Below are positions 43,555 through 48,924 of a stretch of DNA of 48,924 nt, one piece after another. Under the pieces are notes generated by a model. That model did no database searches, was not told the origin of the DNA, and saw only the letters and a program-made list of their open reading frames with translations. This DNA is from an uncultured Clostridium sp. (lineage in GTDB: Bacteria > Bacillota > Clostridia > Lachnospirales > Lachnospiraceae). Both the position numbers and the translations under genes were made by a program. Each line of letters starts with the position of its first letter. The first letter of the stretch is position 1. The stretch covers positions 1 through 48,924 of the forward strand of contig CAKSBP010000028.1 in NCBI GenBank assembly GCA_934438135.1. Direction: 5' to 3'.

Positions 43555-44535
43555 TCAAAATTTTTGGAAAATTATTCCGTAATTGTAGTTTCCAGAATAC
43601 GAAGTATTTGCTTTCATTGCAAGAACATATTGTCCAGCATCTAATGATATATCAACATAATGTTCATTTGTACCATCTCCTAAGGATTCGCTTAATCTAA
43701 CTAGATTGTTCATATTATTCGAGTAAAGACTAAAATCTACTGTTTTGGAAGCTAAAATTCTATACCTCTGTCCTGAGTCTGTGATTGTTATATTAAGGTT
43801 AAGCTTTTTCGTCCAAGGATAGCTGCCATTTGAAGTCCAACTATAGAGATTTCCAAATGGATTCAAATTCAGTCCATCCGTTAGATTTATACTCTCTGTA
43901 GCGGCAGCAAGGTCAAGAATTTCTCTTTCCACCGAGCTGGAAGGAATCGTTAGTATGCATCTTTCCCCAGTTTCAAGTAAGCTTGCCTGATTAATTCCTT
44001 CCCGTGTAGGTGCAGATGTTTTGCTAAGCCATATACCAGTTAATTTATAAATTGAGCCATCATCAACCAGCTGTCCATGTGCTACTCTCAGTACCTGGTA
44101 TTTTCTGTACGTTGCATAAACTTTATAATAAACATATTCATCCGAGTCAGCGGTGGTAGAAACTGATTTTTCTATAGTACTCTCTTCCCCTATAGTAATT
44201 CCGAATCCGTATTCTACGGAAGCTTCAACAAAATCTAAAGTAAATCCTACTGAAAAACTTACATTAACAGAGAATTCTCTAGATTTAGTCACTGACTGAC
44301 TAAAAGTACCCGTTTCCCCTGGATTAAGAATCTGACTGGAAAGAAATGATGATTCTCCCAAGATCCAACCGTCACCTTTATCTAAAACATATACCCCATC
44401 ATGTAATACCTCATTCGTATTTTGTACTCTGACTGGCGAATTTGTTCCTTCATGAATTAATAAAACTTCCTTAGACCCCTCAAAAAGATTTGGATTAATA
44501 CTGTCGTTAACATAATTAGATTTTGCCATTTCCAT
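43555..44535 (-). CDS. Unrecognised protein with beta-pore-like hairpin pattern
   Basis: About 326 residues from the ATG at 44535 (AGG about 9 bases upstream; the ATG at 44544 touches it). No signal peptide or membrane helix. Residues 85-140 alternate polar and apolar residues in Ser/Thr-rich strands (SREFSVNVSFSVGFTLDF, EYGFGITIGEES, EKSVSTT), a pattern like the insertion loops of aerolysin/ETX-MTX2-type beta-pore-forming proteins. The C-terminal 100 residues (NLNITITDSGQRYRILASKT ... DAGQYVLAMKANTSYSG) look like a beta-sandwich pre-peptidase or carbohydrate-binding fold. I do not recognise a family. Monocistronic. Confidence 0.55.
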   Translation of the reverse strand: MEMAKSNYVNDSINPNLFEGSKEVLLIHEGTNSPVRVQNTNEVLHDGVYVLDKGDGWILGESSFLSSQILNPGETGTFSQSVTKSREFSVNVSFSVGFTLDFVEASVEYGFGITIGEESTIEKSVSTTADSDEYVYYKVYATYRKYQVLRVAHGQLVDDGSIYKLTGIWLSKTSAPTREGINQASLLETGERCILTIPSSSVEREILDLAAATESINLTDGLNLNPFGNLYSWTSNGSYPWTKKLNLNITITDSGQRYRILASKTVDFSLYSNNMNNLVRLSESLGDGTNEHYVDISLDAGQYVLAMKANTSYSGNYNYGIIFQKF

Positions 44536-44779
44536 AATAACCATCCTGTCCTTATAGATGTTTTACATACTTTTTATTCCTAACTAGTATGTACTATATA
44601 ATATTCCAGGATAAGCCTTTGATGACAGTTTTACTTATTAGAATTTCTTATAAATAATCATCAACTAATTACAAACAGTGCAAACGATTTCTTACCTCAA
44701 AAAGTTATTTTTTTACATTTATGCATATTTCTAAGATATTTCTTATGTTTTATGTTATGATATAAGAGTAAATCATTTT

Positions 44780-44803
44780 GATAGTAAACTATCTTAATAG
44801 TAA
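44780..44803 (+). promoter_or_regulatory. Nested dyads before the 386-residue protein gene
   Basis: GATAGT-AA-ACTATC (44780-44793) and ACTAT-CTTA-ATAGT (44788-44801) overlap, and ATAGTAAA occurs twice at a 16-base interval. The cluster lies directly before the RBS and may be an operator. The intergenic stretch 44545-44779 shows nothing else clear apart from a TATGATATAAG -10-like stretch. Confidence 0.35.
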
Positions 44804-44817
44804 AGGAGAATACATAC

Positions 44818-45978
44818 ATGAGCGATAATATGAACAGAAATCAAGGCATTTACGCGTGGAAATGGAATGCCAGACAGCTCTTTGATTGTCAGAGAGACCC
44901 TTATTTTCCAAAAGCAGGATGTAACTTTACAGCATATGAATTAAGAGATCCAATTGACCTCACAAATAACTGTAACTATACTCCAATTGCAGATGATTAT
45001 ATTAAGCTGGAATATGTAGGTCGCTTTGGACTGGTAAAGGAGCAATATTCTTACCTGCCATTTGAAATAAATGGCGATATTGTAACTGATTATACTCCTG
45101 TAGTAAAGCTGGTACGCTATAAAAAAGATGGTTCCAGAGTCGGTGATTTATCTAAAGCGGGATTGATTTTAGGCTTAGATGCATTTGGTACCACCTGTTT
45201 CCTTGCCGGCGGCGAATTCGGTTATCTGCTGACAAATGAAGAAACCTCTCAGAATAACATTACTTATATGCCAAATGTCAATCTTGTTACCGACGAAAAG
45301 CTTCTATTATATTATACCGAACCAGAAAAAGAAGAAATTCCAGAAGAAATCAGTGAAGAGCTAAAGGTTCTGGAAGCAGAAGCCGCTATTACAGCCGAGT
45401 TGAAAAAAGAACCCGTTATCAAAGAAGAATTTACTGGTTCCCTTGTTCACGTGGACGGCTCCACTGTCACCATCAAATCAGCACCAGGATGTACTATTAA
45501 AAAAGTAGCTTTTAATATCAATGAAAAGGGCGGTCTGAAGAATGGTATCTGGAAAGAATGGTCTGGTTTCCAGTCAATTCCTTATAAAAAGAAAGCATCT
45601 GATTTCACTTGGGAGAACGTTCCTGATGGCATCTATACCTTCGTTATCTGGCAGAAAGAAAAGGATAACAATATCAAAGACCACTATGAACTTGCCTGCG
45701 TCTCCACTAAAAAAACGGATGTAGAAAATGCACAGTACTGCCTGGCAGCACTTTCCCGAAAAGCACATACTATCATGACTGCCACCGTGAAAGAATCCGA
45801 AGCCAAAAAGGGAAATACATTCGTATCCGATGCTACATACCAGAACTTAGAACAGGGCATTGCAAATGCAGAAGTTCTTTTACAGGATGAACATGTTTCT
45901 TTTGATAAAATAAAGGAATACTGTTATACCTTGTTTGAAGAACTCCATGAATTCGAACAAAATAAAGCAATTAAATAA
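44818..45978 (+). CDS. Unknown 386-residue protein, possibly an intracellular binding or structural protein
   Basis: No signal peptide or membrane helix. The N-terminal half (1-165) is beta-rich with many aromatic residues and cysteines (WNARQLFDCQRDPYF, KAGCNFTAYELRD, NNCNYTPI). A charged Glu/Lys hinge (165-205) follows, then a beta domain (205-300, VHVDGSTVTIKSAPGCTIKKVAFNI ... DGIYTFVIWQKEKDNN) and a C-terminal helical region (305-386) with a FIVAR-like helix pattern. GGAG lies 9 bases before the ATG. I do not recognise the family. Next to another unrecognised gene on the opposite strand. Confidence 0.6.
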   Translation: MSDNMNRNQGIYAWKWNARQLFDCQRDPYFPKAGCNFTAYELRDPIDLTNNCNYTPIADDYIKLEYVGRFGLVKEQYSYLPFEINGDIVTDYTPVVKLVRYKKDGSRVGDLSKAGLILGLDAFGTTCFLAGGEFGYLLTNEETSQNNITYMPNVNLVTDEKLLLYYTEPEKEEIPEEISEELKVLEAEAAITAELKKEPVIKEEFTGSLVHVDGSTVTIKSAPGCTIKKVAFNINEKGGLKNGIWKEWSGFQSIPYKKKASDFTWENVPDGIYTFVIWQKEKDNNIKDHYELACVSTKKTDVENAQYCLAALSRKAHTIMTATVKESEAKKGNTFVSDATYQNLEQGIANAEVLLQDEHVSFDKIKEYCYTLFEELHEFEQNKAIK

Positions 45979-45982
45979 TAAT

Positions 45983-46035
45983 ATAGCCGTAATACTGGCA
46001 TAGCCGTAGATACCAGCATAACCATAAATACTGGC
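45983..46035. repeat. Three tandem copies of an 17-18 bp repeat
   Basis: Copies at 45983-45999, 46000-46017 and 46018-46035 follow the pattern ATARCCRTADATACYRGC. They start 4 bases after the stop codon of the 386-residue protein gene and end just before a terminator. The repeat can fold through CTGG/CCAG pairs. Confidence 0.65.
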
Positions 46036-46040
46036 AATAG

Positions 46041-46074
46041 AAAAGGACTTTCCACTATTGGAAAGCCCTTTTCC
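46041..46074. terminator. Bidirectional terminator
   Basis: AAAAGG-A-CTTTCC pairs with GGAAAG-C-CCTTTT around an ACTATT loop. T/A-rich flanks occur on both strands, serving the two convergent genes. Confidence 0.75.
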
Positions 46075-46084
46075 TATCTGCTGC

Positions 46085-46591
46085 TTATAGGTTTGCACCA
46101 CAGCATTTTTTATATTTTTTGCCGCTGCCACATGGACATGGATCGTTACGGCCGATTTTCTTTGCCTTTACAACAGTACCAGATTTTTTCTGTTCACGGT
46201 AAAGCTCTTTTCTTCTTTCTTCTGTTAATAAAGAATCCCACTGTGGAAGTGTATAAAGCCATTCTGCCTTCGCATCTACCATGTTTTTGTACAGAAGTTC
46301 TTTATCATAGCCTAAGTTTACTTCTGTATCTTTTTCCATTGTATCAATTGGGTTCTGTTCTTTTAGGCTGTCGTTGATGCCATCTAAAAATCCAACGAAT
46401 AAATCCAATTTCATACCATACTTCTTAGCAAGTTCTTCTACAGTACCTGTTACTACTTCGTCTGGATTTGCTAAAATCTGCTCGTAAACAGCTTTCTCAA
46501 GATTAAAATAATTTGCCCAGAATAACTGGCCTTCCTTTGAATTTGTATCCAAACTATAGGCATATTCACGCCAATCTGATAATAAACTCAT
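46085..46591 (-). CDS. SEC-C metal-binding domain protein
   Basis: A 168-residue cytoplasmic protein. The C-terminus is a SecA-like SEC-C zinc motif, GRNDPCPCGSGKKYKKCCG (about residues 147-165), with the usual C-x-C-x8-C-C spacing. The rest is helical and acidic, with an N-terminal WREYAYSLDTNSKEGQLFWANYF segment. Family members are often annotated as SEC-C domain or UPF0149-like proteins without a defined role. It is not SecA, being far too short. Confidence 0.8.
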   Translation of the reverse strand: MSLLSDWREYAYSLDTNSKEGQLFWANYFNLEKAVYEQILANPDEVVTGTVEELAKKYGMKLDLFVGFLDGINDSLKEQNPIDTMEKDTEVNLGYDKELLYKNMVDAKAEWLYTLPQWDSLLTEERRKELYREQKKSGTVVKAKKIGRNDPCPCGSGKKYKKCCGANL

Positions 46592-46719
46592 TTAAAATAC
46601 CACCTTTTAAAAATTTTCGTAACTGCCTGTCCATTTACAGATGCAGTTTTCTATCCAAGATACAGTATATCATAATTATAAATTAACTTTCAACTAATTC
46701 AAATTTTTTTTTAAATTTT

Positions 46720-46860
46720 ATGTATAAACTTTTTCATCCAGTTAATAATAGTACTATCAGATACAACGAAACAGTTGAAATGCAGATTGTATCTGATAAT
46801 ATGCTTACCAAACTGGATCCCCCTCCAATAGGTAAAGCATTTCTACAAAAGAAAAGTTAA
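46720..46860 (+). CDS. Possible small protein of 46 residues
   Basis: An ATG-initiated frame (MYKLFHPVNNSTIRY ... DPPPIGKAFLQKKS) ends at 46860, 22 bases before an intrinsic terminator on the same strand. The composition looks protein-like. Against it, no RBS is visible in the T-rich stretch before the ATG. It could be a small gene, the tail of a decayed gene, or chance. The 46592-46970 gap has no other gene I can support. Confidence 0.3.
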   Translation: MYKLFHPVNNSTIRYNETVEMQIVSDNMLTKLDPPPIGKAFLQKKS

Positions 46861-46881
46861 ATACTTATCCTCCCCTTTTAT

Positions 46882-46923
46882 AAACCTGGTGCAGCTCCCT
46901 ACTGTACCAGGTTTTTTATTTTT
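46882..46923 (+). terminator. Intrinsic terminator with no assigned gene
   Basis: AACCTGGT (46883-46890) pairs with ACCAGGTT (46905-46912), followed by TTTTTATTTTT. It points to a plus-strand transcript ending here, which fits the small frame at 46720-46860 or an unrecognised RNA. Confidence 0.65.
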
Positions 46924-46970
46924 GTAGGAAAGTTAAAGGTGAATATTTATAAGGATTTATTGAGAAAAAG

Positions 46971-47795
46971 CTATTTTAATGTTCCATAATAATATGATGA
47001 TGTTGCTCCACCATCAATTAAGAATGTAGAACCAGTAATAAAAGCACCTTTATCACTCATAAGCAGTTCTGCAACATTGGCTACTTCGTCTGCCGTTCCC
47101 GGTCTTCCCGCCGGACATTTTGCAAACATATTTTTATAGAATTCTCCTCGAGGGCCATTAAATTCGTCAACCGCCAGCGGTGTCACAATAATTCCTGGTG
47201 CAATATCATTTAGCCTTGCTCCACGTTTGCCCCATTCCACCGACTGTGCCATCACACGCTTCTCATTACAACGTTTTGCCATCTGGTACGCATGAAGAGT
47301 GTCTTTAATATTCTCAGGCTGCAGAATATCGAGTTTTAACAATTCTTCTGTAGAAGTTGTTGCAAGTGCAGCATCTTCTTCTGCGGTCAACTGTGGCATT
47401 CTCCATCCAGACTGACTGGAGATTGTCACACCCACGCCACCTTCCGCTATCACTTTTCCAACTTCTTCCAGCAGCACTGCTGTTCCATACAAGTCAACCT
47501 TCAAAATTGCTTCAATAGATGCTTGGCTAGGCGAAACTCCTGCTCCATTTACCAGCATCTTGATTTCTCCATATTCCTGTGCCTTTGAAATTAGACTTTT
47601 AATGGATTCCCTGGATGAGAGATCCATCTTGACTGGTTTCACATCAAATCCTGCATTGTTCATAACTGCTGCAATTACTTTGGCATTTTCAAGATTTTTA
47701 TCTCCCATTACAATCTTTTTTCCATATCCCATTCTTCTGGCAATTGCCATACTAATCTGCCCCGCTCCTGTCACAATCATTACTTCTTTTTTCAT
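46971..47795 (-). CDS. Short-chain dehydrogenase/reductase
   Basis: About 274 residues from the ATG at 47795 (AGGA 6 bases upstream; the ATG at 47801 touches the RBS). Rossmann start VTGAGQISMAIARRMG, which replaces the usual GxGIG with GQIS; Asp-type cofactor region GDKNLENA; VNGAGVS; catalytic Ser in ISSQSGWRM and Tyr-Lys in HAYQMAKRCNEKR; GIIVTPLA and TGSTFLIDGGA. NAD(H) use is suggested by the Asp after the second strand. The substrate is unknown. Lies downstream of a LysR gene, which may control it. Confidence 0.87.
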   Translation of the reverse strand: MKKEVMIVTGAGQISMAIARRMGYGKKIVMGDKNLENAKVIAAVMNNAGFDVKPVKMDLSSRESIKSLISKAQEYGEIKMLVNGAGVSPSQASIEAILKVDLYGTAVLLEEVGKVIAEGGVGVTISSQSGWRMPQLTAEEDAALATTSTEELLKLDILQPENIKDTLHAYQMAKRCNEKRVMAQSVEWGKRGARLNDIAPGIIVTPLAVDEFNGPRGEFYKNMFAKCPAGRPGTADEVANVAELLMSDKGAFITGSTFLIDGGATSSYYYGTLK

Positions 47796-47883
47796 ATTCA
47801 TTCCTTTCTGGTGTGCTCTGCATCTACCACTTTCTATTCTTAATTGATATATCTTTTCTTTTCAAATTCTTTTACTTGAAATC

Positions 47884-47912
47884 ATTATATAAAATACCAT
47901 ATCTACAATCAA
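47884..47912 (-). promoter_or_regulatory. Promoter of the SDR gene
   Basis: On the minus strand TTGATT (47907-47912) and TATAAT (47884-47889) are 17 bases apart. It lies in the gap between the LysR gene and the SDR gene. Confidence 0.6.
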
Positions 47913-47943
47913 TTTGACTTTCAGGGTTTTCGTATAAGTTATT

Positions 47944-48828
47944 CTAATCGAAAAATTGTAATTTTAACATTTCTGCAAACTCTTCAATATAATAACCAGA
48001 ATTATCTGTTTTCCAAAATGCACAGTAATTTCTTGTTATTTGATTTTCCCCACGATACAGTGGGATTCTTGCAATAGGCATATCAAAGTTAACTGTCTTT
48101 GTACTTGCTTCTATCGGCATAAATGCATTTCCACCAATTACCATAAGCCTTGCTTCTTCTAAATTCTCCGCGAACAAATATTCTCCATGAAAACCTATGA
48201 CATCACGATAATAATCACGCTCCGTATCCTGCTGTTCCTTTGATGAAATCAAGATGCAGGGTGTATTCCTCAACTCCTGTGGAGTAATTTTATTTAGAAC
48301 TGCCAACGGACTTCTAGATGAAATCTCTATGTAACTGCTCATGGTTGTTAAAATAAGATTAACATATTCATCAGAGAAAGCACGTCGCTGATCATTAAAC
48401 ACCAAATCTACGCCTTCCGATCGAAGCAGATAATACAATTCTTCGTGATTCCCTTGTTCTATTTGGATGATTACATCTGGATACTTCTTGTTGAACTGTT
48501 CCACCGCCATATGAAGTTCAGTTCCTACATATCCTCTTAAAAATCCAATCCGAAGCACAGTCTCATCATGATTTGCTATTTTCATTGATTCCCTGCAAAT
48601 ACGTTCGTAATCCGCTGTTAATATTAAACTTTTCTGATAAAAGTGCTCACCCGCGGGTGTAAGTTCAAATTTACGGTTTTTACGTACTAATAACGCAAAT
48701 CCCAATTCTCTCTCTAAGGCCTGTATCTGCTGCGATATAGCAGACTGTGATATATGACATTCTTCCGCTGCTTTGGAAAAACTGTTATTTCTTACAACCC
48801 CTTGAAAATATTTGATTTGCCTAAACAT
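47944..48828 (-). CDS. LysR-family transcriptional regulator
   Basis: About 294 residues from the ATG at 48828 (AGGAGG 8 bases upstream; the frame reaches a GTG at 48837). N-terminal winged helix: FRQIKYFQGVVRNNSFSKAAEECHISQSAISQQIQALERELGF, the standard LysR helix-turn-helix, then a periplasmic-binding-like effector domain (about 90-290) with LRIGFLRGYVG. The SDR gene lies 116 bases downstream on the same strand with its own promoter, so it is a likely target. The effector is unknown. Confidence 0.9.
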   Translation of the reverse strand: MFRQIKYFQGVVRNNSFSKAAEECHISQSAISQQIQALERELGFALLVRKNRKFELTPAGEHFYQKSLILTADYERICRESMKIANHDETVLRIGFLRGYVGTELHMAVEQFNKKYPDVIIQIEQGNHEELYYLLRSEGVDLVFNDQRRAFSDEYVNLILTTMSSYIEISSRSPLAVLNKITPQELRNTPCILISSKEQQDTERDYYRDVIGFHGEYLFAENLEEARLMVIGGNAFMPIEASTKTVNFDMPIARIPLYRGENQITRNYCAFWKTDNSGYYIEEFAEMLKLQFFD

Positions 48829-48924
48829 TACCTGCACCTCCTTTATCTATAATAATCTCTCGGAATCTCTAAGCCAATAAATTCAAGGCTTTCAGATTCC
48901 TTTTCTATTAAAATCCCCCACTTT

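Noticed and set aside
45880..46131. Minus-strand frame reading YGYAGIYGYAS through the tandem repeats
   Set aside because: It overlaps the end of the 386-residue gene, contains a terminator and has no RBS; the repetitive peptide only reflects the DNA repeat.
1..48924. CRISPR array, prophage or insertion sequence
   Set aside because: No regularly spaced repeats with spacers, no integrase, transposase or phage structural genes, and no terminal inverted repeats were seen.

Overview
The window looks like a stretch of chromosome from a low-GC, Gram-positive gut anaerobe, most likely a Lachnospiraceae member (Clostridia). The basis is the AT-rich sequence, strong AGGAGG ribosome binding sites, many intrinsic terminators, a BspA-like LRR protein, dockerin-type modules, fused ECF transporter ATPases, a glmS ribozyme and a cobalamin riboswitch. 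I cannot fix genus or species by eye. No prophage, transposon or CRISPR array was seen.

Layout. 0.2-10 kb is accessory: a secreted leucine-rich-repeat protein, a DUF1002 protein, an SsuABC/TauABC-like ABC importer, a secreted PL9-type pectate lyase, and a two-gene operon of a DJ-1/PfpI-like protein and an AGE-family sugar epimerase-like protein. 10-19 kb holds a DinB-like protein and a thioesterase, tRNA-Ser(CGA), holA, and a same-strand run comEA - response regulator - histidine kinase - GerMN lipoprotein - comEC. This places an MtrAB-LpqB-like signalling module between two DNA-uptake genes. 19-24.6 kb is arginine biosynthesis: argJ-argB-argD on the minus strand, followed by a small DMT transporter, and argG divergent on the plus strand. 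The two promoters share a similar core and a possible ArgR box.

24.7-33 kb is the most striking region. A cobalamin riboswitch reads into a secreted protein combining a transcobalamin-like C-terminal domain (DUF4430), an alpha/alpha-barrel, a cohesin-like beta domain and a C-terminal dockerin. It is followed by a membrane-anchored DUF4430 protein, ECF T, a fused ECF A1A2 ATPase, ECF S, and a membrane-anchored cohesin-like protein. I read this as a Gram-positive vitamin B12 capture and uptake machine, possibly tethered at the membrane by a cohesin-dockerin contact.

33-41 kb holds a FucO-like lactaldehyde reductase, a lipoprotein, a monoacylglycerol-lipase-like hydrolase, and a MarR-regulated heterodimeric ABC exporter. 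41-43.5 kb is glmS behind a glmS ribozyme with an extra unexplained structured leader. 43.5-46 kb contains two proteins I do not recognise, one with a beta-hairpin pattern like small beta-pore-forming proteins. The end holds a SEC-C protein, a possible 46-codon gene, an SDR oxidoreductase and a LysR regulator.
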